From an uncultured Prevotellaceae bacterium (GTDB lineage Bacteria > Bacteroidota > Bacteroidia > Bacteroidales > Bacteroidaceae): 64,000 nt of DNA. The notes under the pieces were generated by a model. That model did not search any database. It worked only from the letters and a program-made list of their open reading frames with translations, and had not been told where the DNA came from. The DNA is taken from NCBI GenBank assembly GCA_947176895.1, contig CAMWSK010000001.1, positions 124,001-188,000 of the forward strand, in the 5' to 3' direction. This document shows, piece by piece, positions 1 through 9,631 of the stretch (positions are counted from its first letter, which is position 1; every line of letters starts with the position of its first letter). Both the position numbers and the translations under genes were made by a program.

Positions 1-1124
1 CCGAAGACGATGGTGCCAGACGATTGTTGAGCCAGCCGGTCAGAATGTTTTGGCAGATATTGCAAGGTGCAGACGATACCTTCCCTCGCAGACGGGCCGG
101 CTATCAGATTGAAGATGCCCAGTATGAGGAAATAAAGCAGTTCACCGACAAATTGGTTGCGGACAACAACGCATCCACCGAGACCCTGAAATTCCGTGCC
201 ATCTGGAACTGGATAACAGAAAACATCAAATACAACAACAATCTTGAGCAATACAGCAACGAGCCCTACGATGTGTTTGTCAATAAAATATGTGTCTGTC
301 AGGGCTATGCCAACATACTGAACGTCATGCTATATTCACAAGGCATTGACGTAATCAACGTCAACGGGCTCCTTGGAGACATCGGCGGACATGCGTGGAA
401 CTATGTTCGCCTTAACGGGACATGGCGGGTTTACGACCCCACAAACGGTGGTGAATTTAAAGCCTCGGAAACATCTGCATACATGAATTGGCTGATGCCC
501 TTTTCCGCCGACGGCAACTTTCTGGAAACACCTGAGTATGCCTACAACTATACGGAATGTATGCTGAACCTTAACGTTGTCAAAAAGGCCGACGATGCCA
601 TGACGGTTCCTTTCAGTGTCACCCTCAACAACGGCAGTCGCTACAAGGTGATGTCCTTCTCTCCCTCCGAGCCTCTCCCGGACAATGTGCGTGAGCTGTA
701 CATCGGCAGCAATATCGAGAGCCTTGGCAACAGCTTCATCGGCCTCAAAGACAACGCTCCCAACATGGAGGCCGCATACGTCGACCCGAACAACAAATAC
801 CTTGAGAGCTTTGACGGAGTTGTCTATAACAAAGGCGGGGAAGAACCGCTATACATCCCCGCAGCCATGAAAAAACTGATACTGCGCCCCTTGGACGTCA
901 TCGGCAAGAACCACGTATTCAACCACGCCGGCATAGAGGAAATCGTCATTTCCGATGGCACCAAGCGTCTTGAGGCATGGGCTGTGGAGAAATGCCCCAA
1001 CCTGAAAGTTGCCTATGTGCCCATGGACACGGAATTAGATGGGAATGCCTTCATGGGCGTTCATCCCGACTTCCAAATCATCCGCAAAGACCAGACCGGC
1101 ATAAAGGACATTCTGGCAGACTGA
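1..1124 (+). CDS. Transglutaminase-like protein with BspA-type leucine-rich repeats (5' end missing)
   Basis: The reading frame is open to the first bases of the window, so the N-terminus lies outside it and no start can be chosen. The visible part has a transglutaminase-like core: a Cys in VCQGYA (codon near 297), a His in GGHAWN (near 390) and an Asp in VYDPT (near 435), spaced like the Cys-His-Asp triad of this superfamily. The last ~150 residues resemble BspA-type leucine-rich repeats (segments like IEEIVISDG and NLKVAYVP). Proteins of this kind in Bacteroidales are usually exported surface proteins; whether this one acts as a peptidase, a cross-linking enzyme or only a binding protein cannot be told. 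A strong hairpin follows the stop. Confidence 0.75.
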   Translation, partial: EDDGARRLLSQPVRMFWQILQGADDTFPRRRAGYQIEDAQYEEIKQFTDKLVADNNASTETLKFRAIWNWITENIKYNNNLEQYSNEPYDVFVNKICVCQGYANILNVMLYSQGIDVINVNGLLGDIGGHAWNYVRLNGTWRVYDPTNGGEFKASETSAYMNWLMPFSADGNFLETPEYAYNYTECMLNLNVVKKADDAMTVPFSVTLNNGSRYKVMSFSPSEPLPDNVRELYIGSNIESLGNSFIGLKDNAPNMEAAYVDPNNKYLESFDGVVYNKGGEEPLYIPAAMKKLILRPLDVIGKNHVFNHAGIEEIVISDGTKRLEAWAVEKCPNLKVAYVPMDTELDGNAFMGVHPDFQIIRKDQTGIKDILAD

Positions 1125-1158
1125 TGCTCTGCCCGTAAGTTTTTCAGACTTGCCATTT

Positions 1159-1206
1159 ACAGGAGAGAAGCTGTGTGTGTGTGTATAAGCACAGCTTCTC
1201 TCCTGT
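1159..1206 (+). terminator. Strong hairpin, probable terminator
   Basis: A perfect 17-bp inverted repeat (1159-1175 pairing with 1190-1206) with a 14-base GT-rich loop lies 35 bases after the transglutaminase gene. Only a short T-rich tail follows (GTTTGATGACATTT), so termination is likely but the U-tract is weak. Confidence 0.6.
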
Positions 1207-1256
1207 GTTTGATGACATTTATTCTTTTCATCGACAATAATATATCTTTTTTTCCT

Positions 1257-1264
1257 TATCTTTG
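1257..1264 (+). promoter_or_regulatory. Bacteroides-type -7 box for the methyltransferase gene
   Basis: TATCTTTG matches the TAnnTTTG -7 consensus and lies 11 bases before the ATG at 1276, giving a very short leader. No good -33 TTTG is visible at the expected spacing. Confidence 0.55.
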
Positions 1265-1275
1265 CGACATCAACG

Positions 1276-2559
1276 ATGACCAACGAAGAATATATCACGC
1301 TGCATCGCGAATCCGACGTCCGTTCCCTCATGCTGGGCAAAGCTCCCGATGGGGTTGACTTGTTGTGGTGTGCCCGGCAAATCGAGGGATGGCAGATAGC
1401 CCGGCGGAAACTGCCCCGGTGGGCTGCCACACCCGGCCTGCACTACCCGCCACGGTTGGGCATGGAGCAGTGCAGCAGCACCGAGACGGCTCTTTACAAG
1501 CAAGCACAGCTGACCCGTCTGCTAAAGCCCGCCGAGCGTACCCGTCTGGTGGACCTCACGGGCGGATTGGCCGTTGATTTCTCCGCTCTTGCCCCTCTTT
1601 TCCATCAAGCCACCTACGTAGAGATGCTTCCCCACCTGTGCGAGCTGGCGCGTCACAACCTGCCCCTGCTGGGACTTCCCGGGGCAACGGTTGTCAACAC
1701 GTCCACGCCCGCCCCCGGCCTTTGGGCCAAAAGCGGCACGGTGGTCTTTCTCGACCCCGCCCGCCGCGACGAATCGGGCCGGAAGACGGTGGCCATCGAG
1801 GACTGCACGCCCAACGTGCTCGAACTGCAGGACCTGTGGGCACCCTGCAGGATGATTGTCATCAAGCTGTCGCCCATGCTGGACATTGCTGGGGCTTTGA
1901 GCCGGATCGGCGGCGTGCGCGAGGTGCACGTGGTGAGCCTGCGCGGCGAGTGTCGCGAGCTGCTGCTGGTGATAGAGCCGGATTTCCGCGGAGACCCCAT
2001 CTTTCATTGTGCCTCGCTCTCATCCTCCGTCGTTGCCGACGGCCCTGCCACGGGAGAATACAGCGACCCTTTCCCCACCTTTGTGTGCCCGGCAGGCGAC
2101 CGCCAACGGGGCAACGTCCCCTCCGCCCCACCGGTTCTTGCGCCGGGCGCCCTGCTGTTCGAGCCGGGACCGGCATTGCTGAAGGCCGGCTGTCAGGATA
2201 CTTTTGCCGTATCTCTTGCGCAACATGCGGACCAAGAAAACGGCGCATATCTGAAGAAATTGCACCCCATGACCAACCTTTTCATCTGCGATGGCGGCAA
2301 AGCTACCGGTGTGGCGGAAATCCTTGCACCACACGGACGGGTGTTCGCGTTGGAAGAACAGCTCGATTTCGGCAAGCAGACCCTGAAAAAGGTGAAGGAT
2401 TTCCGACGCGCCAACCTCACCCTGCGCAACTTTCCCGGAACGGCCGAGGCACTGCGCCGCCGGCTGCATATCGTTGACGGGGGCGACATCTTCCTCTTCG
2501 CCACCACGCTCAGCGACCAATCCCACGCCATTCTGCAATGCCGCAAATGGCGTTTTTGA
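1276..2559 (+). CDS. Class I SAM-dependent methyltransferase, PG_1098-like with THUMP-like C-terminus
   Basis: The 427-residue protein has a SAM-binding glycine motif VDLTGGLAVDF at residues 92-102 and a DPARRD motif at 160-165 in the position of the usual catalytic (D/N)PP(Y/F) motif. The C-terminal ~100 residues look like the THUMP-like domain of the Bacteroidales PG_1098 family, which is thought to modify RNA; the substrate is not known. It stands alone: a hairpin lies upstream and the next gene starts 74 bases later. The ATG at 1276 is preferred because a -7 promoter box lies just in front of it. Confidence is high for the methyltransferase fold and low for its target. Confidence 0.8.
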   Translation: MTNEEYITLHRESDVRSLMLGKAPDGVDLLWCARQIEGWQIARRKLPRWAATPGLHYPPRLGMEQCSSTETALYKQAQLTRLLKPAERTRLVDLTGGLAVDFSALAPLFHQATYVEMLPHLCELARHNLPLLGLPGATVVNTSTPAPGLWAKSGTVVFLDPARRDESGRKTVAIEDCTPNVLELQDLWAPCRMIVIKLSPMLDIAGALSRIGGVREVHVVSLRGECRELLLVIEPDFRGDPIFHCASLSSSVVADGPATGEYSDPFPTFVCPAGDRQRGNVPSAPPVLAPGALLFEPGPALLKAGCQDTFAVSLAQHADQENGAYLKKLHPMTNLFICDGGKATGVAEILAPHGRVFALEEQLDFGKQTLKKVKDFRRANLTLRNFPGTAEALRRRLHIVDGGDIFLFATTLSDQSHAILQCRKWRF

Positions 2560-2633
2560 AACACCCACAAGACAACCATACATAACAACTCAAAAAAAAC
2601 ATTTTTACATACTAACCCCAAACATTTACACAC

Positions 2634-4316
2634 ATGAAAAAGTATCTGTTTTTATTGACAACCCTCTTCGCCGGCCTGTTCACGGCCTGCACGGAAGAGG
2701 AGGGAGGATGCGACAGCTGCCTGATTCCTCCCGTCGAAGAACAACTGTTGCAGAACGGCTTTGCCGATGACGAGACCACCGGACAGGGATTCACCTTCAC
2801 CGCAGCCGGTGCCTGGCAAGCTACCGTGAACGAAGTGTACAGCCACTTGTCCCCCGCAGCCGCCATGCAGGCGAAGGCCGCCACACGCGCAGGCGAAAGC
2901 ATCGGCAACAATGTGGTGTGGCTCCGGCTCTACAACGGCAATTCCGAGGTCTATAGCGGCGGAGCAGGCGAAATCTCCCTGCGTATCGAGATGGACCAGA
3001 ACTACACGGGCGAGCGCCGCGAGGCCGCCATCACCGTCAAGTCGGGCAACAACGGCTTCATCATCTCTGTGGTACAGGAGGCCACCAAGCAGGACGGAAG
3101 CGAAAACGAGGCTCCCGTGAAAGTGACGGAAATCCGTCTGGACAAAGATGCCCTGACCCTGAAGACGGGCGAAAAGGCCACTCTCCGGGCCACGGTAATG
3201 CCCGAGGATGCCACCATCAAGTCCGTGATATGGACATGCCGCGACTCTACCGTGGCCAAGGTCAACCCCGTGAGCGGAGAGATCACCGCCCTGGGCGCAG
3301 GCACCACCATCGTCACGGCCACCTCCTCGTCCAACAAAGCCGTGTCGGCCTCCTGCCAGCTCACCGTGGAGGAAACCGACAGTCCCTCTCTGCCCGACTC
3401 CACCGCCACCGCCGACGCAAAAATCGCACGCATCGAGGTGACCCGGTGGTATAACAACGGCAGTTATACCGAAAACGACGGCAAAGAAACCATCGAGTTC
3501 TTCTATGATGAACAGGGACGGCTGGTGAAGATGGTGGCAGAAAGCGATGATGACGCTGTTGATGTTGTTGGTCCCATGCCCGGTGACTCTACCCGCCATG
3601 CCTGCAGAAAGATGCTCAAAAGCAGAAGAAGAGGTGTGGCCGCATCGGATTCCGTCACCTACGACCTTGACCGGAGTATCGCCAACATCACCTATGGCCG
3701 CGGAGAGGTTTCTTATGAAATCGTGGCCATCGAAGATGGAGAGGAATTGCCTTACAAAAGTAACGGACGGGCTACCCTGGACAACAACGGACGTGTGACA
3801 TCCGGCTCCGTCACCTACTACGAAGAAGAATACGGAGACAGCGGGCGCGTGGAATGGGTACCCGAAACCACCGGCTACAGACTTTCCTACAACGCCCTCG
3901 GACAGCTGACACGCGTCAACTCTGACGCGGACGGCATAGAGACCCTGACCTGGACAGACGGCAACCTCACGGCCTGCACCTGGGGCGACTCCGCCAACAT
4001 AGTGGATAGAGCCTATTATGGCAACTTGGCCAACAACCTCAACGTGGACATCAACTTCTTCGCATTGTTGAACGAGGCCGAAGGCTTCTGCTTTGCCACG
4101 GGAGACACTTTCAACGTGTTCGCACTGCTCGGCCTCACCGGCACTCGCACGAAGAACATGGTAGAGAGAGTGGTGGGCGGTTACTCGTATAGTGGCGAAA
4201 ACGAGTTTGAATACGTGGTGGAAGGCGGTCTGATCACCAAAATCATCACGTGGGAGACAACCTCCTATGCCGGCAGATACAAGGATGCCGAAATAACGAT
4301 TTCCTACCGGAACTAA
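2634..4316 (+). CDS. Surface lipoprotein with Ig-like (Big_2) and DUF4595-like domains
   Basis: The 560-residue protein starts with a lipoprotein signal ending in LFTAC, so Cys 19 is probably lipidated. Residues ~40-155 are beta-rich and resemble a BACON-type module. Residues ~161-247 form a clear Big_2 Ig-like domain (TEIRLDKDALTLKTGE to LTVEE). The C-terminal half contains short repeats such as FFYDEQGRLVKMV and LSYNALGQLTRV, typical of DUF4595 proteins of Bacteroidales and reminiscent of RHS/YD repeats. It probably sits on the cell surface and binds a glycan or protein; no catalytic residues are evident. A terminator follows the gene. Confidence 0.75.
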   Translation: MKKYLFLLTTLFAGLFTACTEEEGGCDSCLIPPVEEQLLQNGFADDETTGQGFTFTAAGAWQATVNEVYSHLSPAAAMQAKAATRAGESIGNNVVWLRLYNGNSEVYSGGAGEISLRIEMDQNYTGERREAAITVKSGNNGFIISVVQEATKQDGSENEAPVKVTEIRLDKDALTLKTGEKATLRATVMPEDATIKSVIWTCRDSTVAKVNPVSGEITALGAGTTIVTATSSSNKAVSASCQLTVEETDSPSLPDSTATADAKIARIEVTRWYNNGSYTENDGKETIEFFYDEQGRLVKMVAESDDDAVDVVGPMPGDSTRHACRKMLKSRRRGVAASDSVTYDLDRSIANITYGRGEVSYEIVAIEDGEELPYKSNGRATLDNNGRVTSGSVTYYEEEYGDSGRVEWVPETTGYRLSYNALGQLTRVNSDADGIETLTWTDGNLTACTWGDSANIVDRAYYGNLANNLNVDINFFALLNEAEGFCFATGDTFNVFALLGLTGTRTKNMVERVVGGYSYSGENEFEYVVEGGLITKIITWETTSYAGRYKDAEITISYRN

Positions 4317-4359
4317 CGGCATAGGAATCCATATTTCAAACTAAAAACCATTGTATTAC

Positions 4360-4391
4360 AAGGGTGTGCCGAAAATTCGGCACACCCTTTT
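4360..4391 (+). terminator. Rho-independent terminator of the lipoprotein gene
   Basis: A 14-bp perfect inverted repeat (4360-4373 with 4376-4389) is followed by a short T-tract. It lies 43 bases after the stop of the lipoprotein gene. Confidence 0.75.
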
Positions 4392-4430
4392 CTTCATACC
4401 CGCCCGCAACAAGAAAAAAAGCATCGCCCC

Positions 4431-4530
4431 CTTGGGAAAAAACGCCGCGGCATGTTGATGAAAACGCCGCGGCGAATGAACGGAAACGCCGCGGCGAATA
4501 AGCCGATGCGCCGCAGCGTTTTTCCCAAGG
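4431..4530 (+). repeat. Intergenic palindromic array, four units, GC-core type (array A1)
   Basis: Four 10-bp cores start at 4443, 4465, 4487 and 4509, exactly 22 bases apart: CGCCGCGGCA, CGCCGCGGCG, CGCCGCGGCG and CGCCGCAGCG. Most are preceded by A-tracts. The array is bounded by an outer inverted repeat, CCTTGGGAAAAA at the left and TTTTTCCCAAGG at the right. It lies between two convergent genes and between their terminators. It has the same architecture as the arrays at 19823, 30126, 36391, 38612 and 52161. Function is unknown. Confidence 0.85.
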
Positions 4531-4548
4531 CTCCCGAGGATGGGGAAC

Positions 4549-4588
4549 AAAAAAGGACGCGCCCGGAAGAAACGGACGCGTCCTTTTT
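4549..4588 (-). terminator. Bidirectional terminator, mainly for the OmpA gene
   Basis: A 12-bp inverted repeat (4550-4561 with 4577-4588) has an A-run on its left arm and a T-run on its right, so it can end transcripts from either side. It lies 24 bases after the end of the minus-strand OmpA gene. Confidence 0.75.
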
Positions 4589-4612
4589 ATTGGATAAAGT
4601 GAAAAAACAATC

Positions 4613-5743
4613 TTACTTCACGCGGTAGCGAACCTGCTCGGTGCGATACTTCTTCACCGTCTTGCGGTCCTTATCGTTGTAGATGCCATGACCCTTGATG
4701 ATGCACACACGGTTCTGGTCGTTCTCGGCAAAGGGCTGCTCGGTGTCGCCCTTCCAGGAAACGCTCTTGATCATCGAGGCATCCACGCCACGGTCCAGCA
4801 GGGCCTTCTTGGTAGCCAGGGCACGCTTCTCGCTCAATGCCATGTTGTACTTGGGAGTACCGGTCTGCACGTCGGCATAACCCACGATGGTGATGGCGCC
4901 GTTCTTCACGCCCTTGAGGAACTCTGCCACGGCATCCAGCTGGGCATCGAAGCTGCCGCGGACGGAATCGCTGTCGATGACGAAGAAGATGTCCTTGCGG
5001 ATGTTGCGGTCACGCGTAACGTCGACATACTCCACATCATCATACCAAGTGGTGTCGATGCGGGTCTCCCACACTTCGGGCTCCACTTCCTTCTTCTGCT
5101 TCTTGTGGCCGAACTTTACGGTCAGACCCAGCTGAGCAGTCAGTTCCCAGTCGTCGCCCGTGCCTATCTTGCTGTTGTAGCGGTCGCGCAGGCTGTTGGC
5201 AGCCACCTCCAGGTTCAGACTCAGGTTGCGGCAAAGGTTCACGTCGAGCTGTGCACCCACACGTGCGTTGTGGCTGAGTTTGGTTCCGTCCCAAGCACCG
5301 TTGAGCGAAGAGCTCAACTTACGGGCATCGCCATTGTCCCATGCCGTGTTCAGGCCGATACCGCCCAACAGGTAGACGTTCACGGGATAGTAATCCTTCT
5401 TGCCGAACATGGTCACCAGGTTGAGCATAAGGTCCAGATTGGTGGTCAGATACTTGTAGTCGTACTTGGCCACATCCTTCACTCCGCCTTGGTTCCATAC
5501 GCCGTTCAGATGCAGACGTCCGCCCACAACGGGGGTAAACCAATAACCGCCGTAGATGCTGGCAGTGGGAGTGATGAGCTTCAGGTTGTCGTAGTTGGTG
5601 AAGGTGGTCTGTCCGCCGCCCTGCACACCGATGAAACCATGGGGGAAAGACTTATAGGTGTACTCGGCCTTCTGCGCCTTTGCGCTCCCGATCATAGCCA
5701 TGCCCATGAGGGCAACAGCCAAAATGCGTTTGGTGTAAAACAT
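4613..5743 (-). CDS. OmpA-family outer membrane protein
   Basis: This 376-residue protein has a signal peptide (cleavage probably after SAKA, residue 23), an N-terminal beta-barrel region of about 190 residues rich in alternating aromatic strands, and a C-terminal OmpA peptidoglycan-binding domain (about 255-365; GYADVQTGTPKYN, LSEKRA and NRVCI are typical). It should anchor the outer membrane to the cell wall. It has its own -7 box about 45 bases upstream and a terminator downstream, so it is monocistronic. The family is among the most abundant outer membrane proteins in Bacteroidales. Whether it also works as a porin or adhesin is not visible. Confidence 0.85.
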   Translation of the reverse strand: MFYTKRILAVALMGMAMIGSAKAQKAEYTYKSFPHGFIGVQGGGQTTFTNYDNLKLITPTASIYGGYWFTPVVGGRLHLNGVWNQGGVKDVAKYDYKYLTTNLDLMLNLVTMFGKKDYYPVNVYLLGGIGLNTAWDNGDARKLSSSLNGAWDGTKLSHNARVGAQLDVNLCRNLSLNLEVAANSLRDRYNSKIGTGDDWELTAQLGLTVKFGHKKQKKEVEPEVWETRIDTTWYDDVEYVDVTRDRNIRKDIFFVIDSDSVRGSFDAQLDAVAEFLKGVKNGAITIVGYADVQTGTPKYNMALSEKRALATKKALLDRGVDASMIKSVSWKGDTEQPFAENDQNRVCIIKGHGIYNDKDRKTVKKYRTEQVRYRVK

Positions 5744-5788
5744 AGTGTTTCCGTTAATTGTTGTTCAGTTTTTTTAATCTATACCGGA

Positions 5789-5796
5789 CAAAAGTA
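5789..5796 (-). promoter_or_regulatory. -7 promoter box for the OmpA gene
   Basis: On the minus strand the sequence reads TACTTTTG, matching TAnnTTTG, about 45 bases upstream of the OmpA start. No convincing -33 box is visible. Confidence 0.55.
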
Positions 5797-5902
5797 ATTA
5801 AAAATCCTTTAAACCACAGAAAAATATGCCCTTATTTTTACGATAAGCGCACATTAATAGACGATTTGCGCTCGCAAAAGACCATTTCTCGCCCAAATTA
5901 CT

Positions 5903-5910
5903 TAACTTTG
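5903..5910 (+). promoter_or_regulatory. -7 promoter box for the acetyltransferase/parE run
   Basis: TAACTTTG matches the -7 consensus 47 bases before the ATG at 5958. The interval 5744-5957 separates divergent genes and holds this box and that of the OmpA gene. Confidence 0.55.
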
Positions 5911-5957
5911 TGCGTAATACTATAACTTAGATTTATCAGACACATATCATCAGGTTT

Positions 5958-7115
5958 ATGAGCGAGCTTATTATTCGCCGGGCCACAACGGCCCGGGACA
6001 TGAGGCGCTTTGCACGCTTTAACTGGGAACTTTACAAGGATTGTCCTTATGCCGTGCCCGACCTATTGGAAGACACCCTGGATACATTCAACCCCAAGAA
6101 GAACCCCGCTTTCGAGTTCTGCGAGGTTGCCTGCTTTCTGGCCGAGCGCGACGGAAAAATCGTGGGACGCGTGGCTGCCATCATCAACCATAAAGCCAAC
6201 AAAAAGTGGCAGCAGAAGCGCGTGCGCTTCGGATGGATCGACTTCATCGACGACTTGGAAGTGAGCGGCGCACTGCTCGAAACCGTGGAAAAATGGGGGA
6301 AAAAGCGGGGCATGGACCACATCGTGGGTCCCTTGGGCGTCACCGACCTCGACCCCGAAGGCATGCTCACCTATGGCTACGACCAGCTCAACACCATGAG
6401 TTCCATCTACAACTATCCCTACTACCCCGAGCACATGCGGCAGTTGGGCTACACGAAAGACGTGGGATGGGTGGAGCGCAAGGTGCTGGTGCCCAAAGGA
6501 GAGAACGTGGCCCATGCCGACAAATACATCCGCGTGGCCGAAATGGTGAAGAAGCGCTACGGCTTCCGCCTGCACAAGTTCAAGAGCAAAAAGGAAATCC
6601 GCAAGGGGGGCTACATACAGAAAGTGCTGAACGTGGTGAACAAAAGCTACGCAGGGCTATACGGCTACAGCGAACTGAGCGAGAAGCAGATGATGAAGTA
6701 CGCCAACACCTACCTGCAGTTCCTGGACAAGAGATACCTGAGCGTGGTGGAGACCGCCGAGGGGGAAGTGATCGGCATGGGTGTCTGCATCACCAGTCTG
6801 AGCCGTGCCATCCAAAAGGCCAAGGCAAAGATGTGGCCCTTCGGCTGGTGGTATCTGGCCAAGGCCCTTTGGTTCAACAAGCATCCCCAGGTGCTGGACA
6901 TGCTGCTGGTGGGCGTACTGCCCGAATATCAGGAAAAAGGCGCCAACTCCCTGTTCTTTGCCGACCTCATCCCCGAGGCCATCAAAGACGGCTATGAGTG
7001 GGCCGAGACCCACTGCCAGCTGGAAGACAACTACGCCAGCCAGATGCAATGGAAAAACCTGAACTGCGAGATTCACAAAAAGCGAGAGGCCTTTATCAAG
7101 GCCATCGAAGACTGA
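5958..7115 (+). CDS. GNAT-like N-acyltransferase family protein
   Basis: The 385-residue protein resembles the large uncharacterised GNAT-fold family common in Bacteroidales. The N-terminal part has the GNAT signatures [11 protein letters not shown] and [16 protein letters not shown] (beta strands 1-4), then [14 protein letters not shown]. The second half contains another acyltransferase-like segment with [19 protein letters not shown], which resembles an acetyl-CoA-binding loop. Substrate and acyl donor are unknown. It is the first gene after a -7 box and lies 11 bases before parE, so the two are probably co-transcribed. I am confident of the fold, not of the reaction. Confidence 0.7.
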   Translation: MSELIIRRATTARDMRRFARFNWELYKDCPYAVPDLLEDTLDTFNPKKNPAFEFCEVACFLAERDGKIVGRVAAIINHKANKKWQQKRVRFGWIDFIDDLEVSGALLETVEKWGKKRGMDHIVGPLGVTDLDPEGMLTYGYDQLNTMSSIYNYPYYPEHMRQLGYTKDVGWVERKVLVPKGENVAHADKYIRVAEMVKKRYGFRLHKFKSKKEIRKGGYIQKVLNVVNKSYAGLYGYSELSEKQMMKYANTYLQFLDKRYLSVVETAEGEVIGMGVCITSLSRAIQKAKAKMWPFGWWYLAKALWFNKHPQVLDMLLVGVLPEYQEKGANSLFFADLIPEAIKDGYEWAETHCQLEDNYASQMQWKNLNCEIHKKREAFIKAIED

Positions 7116-7126
7116 CGACACACAAC

Positions 7127-9103
7127 ATGGCAGAAGACTTTACCGACACACAAACCACAAACTACGACGAGGGCAACATCCGACACCTTTCGGACATGGA
7201 GCACGTGCGCACCCGTCCCGGCATGTACATCGGACGGCTGGGCGACGGAAGCCAGGCCGAGGACGGCATCTACGTGCTGATGAAAGAGGTGATAGACAAC
7301 AGCATCGACGAGTTTAAGATGAACGCGGGCAAGAGGATAGAAGTGGAGGTGACAGACAACCTCCGCGTCTCGGTGCGCGACTATGGCCGGGGCATTCCCC
7401 AAGGCAAGCTCATCGAAGCGGTCTCCATGCTCAACACCGGTGGCAAGTACGACAGCAAGGCCTTCAAGAAAAGCGTGGGACTGAACGGCGTGGGACTGAA
7501 GGCGGTGAACGCCCTGAGCCTCCACTTCGAGGCACACAGCTACCGCGACGGAGAAGTGAGACGCACCGTGTTTGAACGCGGCGAACTGAAAAGCGACGTC
7601 ACCGAGCCTACAACCGACGAGAACGGCACCTACATCTTCTTCGAGCCGGATGCCACACTCTTCAAGCACTATCAGTTCAGAAACGAGTTCGTGGAAGTGA
7701 TGCTGCGCAACTACACCTACCTGAACACCGGGCTCACCATCCTGTTCAACGGCAGGCGCATCCTCTCACGCGAGGGACTGAGCGACCTGCTGAACGACCG
7801 TATGGACTATGACGCGCTCTACCCCATCGTGCATCTCACAGGCGAAGACATCGAGATTGCCTTCACCCACACCAAGCAGAACGGCGAGGAATACTACAGC
7901 TTCGTCAACGGACAGCACACCACGCTGGGCGGCACACACCAGGCGGCCTTCAAAAAATATATCGCCGAAACCATCAAGGATTTCTCGGGAAAAAACTACG
8001 AATACACCGACATCCGAAACGGCATCGTGGCAGCCATCAGCATCAACATACAGGAACCCCTGTTCGAGAGCCAGACCAAGGTGAAGCTGGGGTCGCTGTC
8101 CACAGCTCCCGAGGGCGGCATCTCCATTGACAAGTTTGTGGGTGACTTCGTGAAGAAAGAGGTGGACAACTACCTGCACAAGAACACCGACGTGGCCGAA
8201 GTGTTGCTGAAAAAGGTGCAGGAAAGCGAGAAAATACGCAAAGAGATGGCCGGAGTGGCCAAGAAAGCCCGCGAGATGAGCAAGCGGGCCAACCTGCACA
8301 ACCGCAAACTGCGCGACTGCACCGTACACCTCAACGACACGAAAGGCAACAAACAGGAGGAAAGCAGCATCTTCATCACCGAGGGCGACTCGGCAAGCGG
8401 AAGCATCACCAAGAGCCGCAATGTGGAGACACAGGCCGTGTTCTCGTTGCGAGGCAAGCCCCTCAACTGCTTCGGACTGACAAAGAAAGTGGTGTATGAG
8501 AACGAGGAGTTCAACCTTCTGCAGGCTGCCCTCAACATCGAAGATGGGTTGGACACCCTGAGATACAACAAAGTGATTGTAGCCACCGATGCCGATGTCG
8601 ACGGAATGCACATCCGTCTTCTGACAATCACTTTCTTCCTTCAGTTCTTCCCCGAACTGATCAAGAAAGGACACGTCTACATCCTGCAGACCCCCCTGTT
8701 CCGCGTGCGCAACCGAAAGAAGAAACTGTCGGCAGGCAAACTGCAACAGCTACGCGAAAACGCGCAAAACACCGAACTGGCCGTGCGCCCGCAACTGAGC
8801 GAAAGTGCAGACTTCGTCACACAATACTGCTACAGCGAACCCGAACGGCTGCAGGCCATCGCCGATCTGGGACCGGACCCTGAAATCACCCGCTTCAAAG
8901 GTTTGGGAGAAATCAGCCCCGATGAATTCAAGCATTTCATCGGCCCCGACATCCGGTTGGAACAAGTGACCCTGAACAAAAGCGACCAGGTGCAGGCTCT
9001 CCTTTCCTATTATATGGGAAAAAACACGATGGAAAGGCAGAATTTCATCATCGACAACCTCATCATCGAACAAGATGAAGTGGAGAAAGACGAAGACATC
9101 TGA
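7127..9103 (+). CDS. parE: DNA topoisomerase IV subunit B
   Basis: The 658-residue type IIA topoisomerase ATPase subunit decatenates and relaxes DNA together with ParC. The N-terminal GHKL ATPase domain shows [16 protein letters not shown] and [11 protein letters not shown]. The TOPRIM domain carries the metal-binding motif EGDSASGS (near residue 419) and [12 protein letters not shown] (near 487). The frame is open further upstream, but the ATG at 7127 is the right start because it lies just after the preceding gene and gives the family's usual N-terminus ([20 protein letters not shown]). parC is not next door here; coaD follows 24 bases later. GyrB is the alternative, but sequence order and neighbours fit ParE better. 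Confidence 0.9.
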   Translation: MAEDFTDTQTTNYDEGNIRHLSDMEHVRTRPGMYIGRLGDGSQAEDGIYVLMKEVIDNSIDEFKMNAGKRIEVEVTDNLRVSVRDYGRGIPQGKLIEAVSMLNTGGKYDSKAFKKSVGLNGVGLKAVNALSLHFEAHSYRDGEVRRTVFERGELKSDVTEPTTDENGTYIFFEPDATLFKHYQFRNEFVEVMLRNYTYLNTGLTILFNGRRILSREGLSDLLNDRMDYDALYPIVHLTGEDIEIAFTHTKQNGEEYYSFVNGQHTTLGGTHQAAFKKYIAETIKDFSGKNYEYTDIRNGIVAAISINIQEPLFESQTKVKLGSLSTAPEGGISIDKFVGDFVKKEVDNYLHKNTDVAEVLLKKVQESEKIRKEMAGVAKKAREMSKRANLHNRKLRDCTVHLNDTKGNKQEESSIFITEGDSASGSITKSRNVETQAVFSLRGKPLNCFGLTKKVVYENEEFNLLQAALNIEDGLDTLRYNKVIVATDADVDGMHIRLLTITFFLQFFPELIKKGHVYILQTPLFRVRNRKKKLSAGKLQQLRENAQNTELAVRPQLSESADFVTQYCYSEPERLQAIADLGPDPEITRFKGLGEISPDEFKHFIGPDIRLEQVTLNKSDQVQALLSYYMGKNTMERQNFIIDNLIIEQDEVEKDEDI

Positions 9104-9127
9104 ACACGAACCACAAGAAACAGGACG

Positions 9128-9631
9128 ATGAACCACAACCAGACAGCAGTGCTCTTCCCCGGCAGTTTCGACCCCTTCACCCTGGGCCACGCCTCGCTGG
9201 TGGAGCGTGCCCTGAAACTTTTCCCTCAGGTGGTGGTGGCCGTGGGCTACAACGAACACAAACAGGGATGGATACCTGTGGAAGAACGCGTGAGAGCCTT
9301 GGAAGAGTTCTATGCAGACAACCGCAGAGTGACCATCGTAAGCTATACGGGACTTACCGTAGACCTGGCGCAGCAGCTGGGCATCCACTGCATCCTGCGC
9401 GGGGTGAGGAGCACAAAGGATTACGAATATGAGCTGGACATCGCCGACATCAACCATCGCCTCAGCGGTATCGAGACCATCGTACTCTTCGCCGATCCCA
9501 ACCTCGCAAGCCTTTCAAGCAGCGTAGTGCGCGAACTGGCCCACATGGGACGCGACATCACCGACTGGCTGCCTGGGAACATCAACTACAGACTGAACAC
9601 CATCAACGAACAACAACGAGCAAACACATGA
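9128..9631 (+). CDS. coaD: Phosphopantetheine adenylyltransferase
   Basis: CoaD joins ATP to 4'-phosphopantetheine to make dephospho-CoA, the penultimate step of coenzyme A synthesis in the cytoplasm. The protein has 167 residues, the family's normal size. It shows the nucleotidyltransferase motif TLGH at residues 18-21 within GSFDPFTLGH, the loop RGVRSTKDYEYEL, and the SSSVVREL signature near the C-terminus. Its last codons overlap the start of the S41 peptidase gene by 4 bases (ATGA), implying translational coupling. Confidence 0.95.
   Translation: MNHNQTAVLFPGSFDPFTLGHASLVERALKLFPQVVVAVGYNEHKQGWIPVEERVRALEEFYADNRRVTIVSYTGLTVDLAQQLGIHCILRGVRSTKDYEYELDIADINHRLSGIETIVLFADPNLASLSSSVVRELAHMGRDITDWLPGNINYRLNTINEQQRANT

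Noticed and set aside
4431-4530. CRISPR array
   Set aside because: Units repeat every 22 bases with no unique spacers and no cas genes nearby; the same holds for the other five arrays.
6998-7126. Longer N-terminus for parE starting inside the acetyltransferase gene
   Set aside because: The added 43 residues are a shadow of the upstream gene, and the ATG at 7127 gives the family's normal N-terminus.
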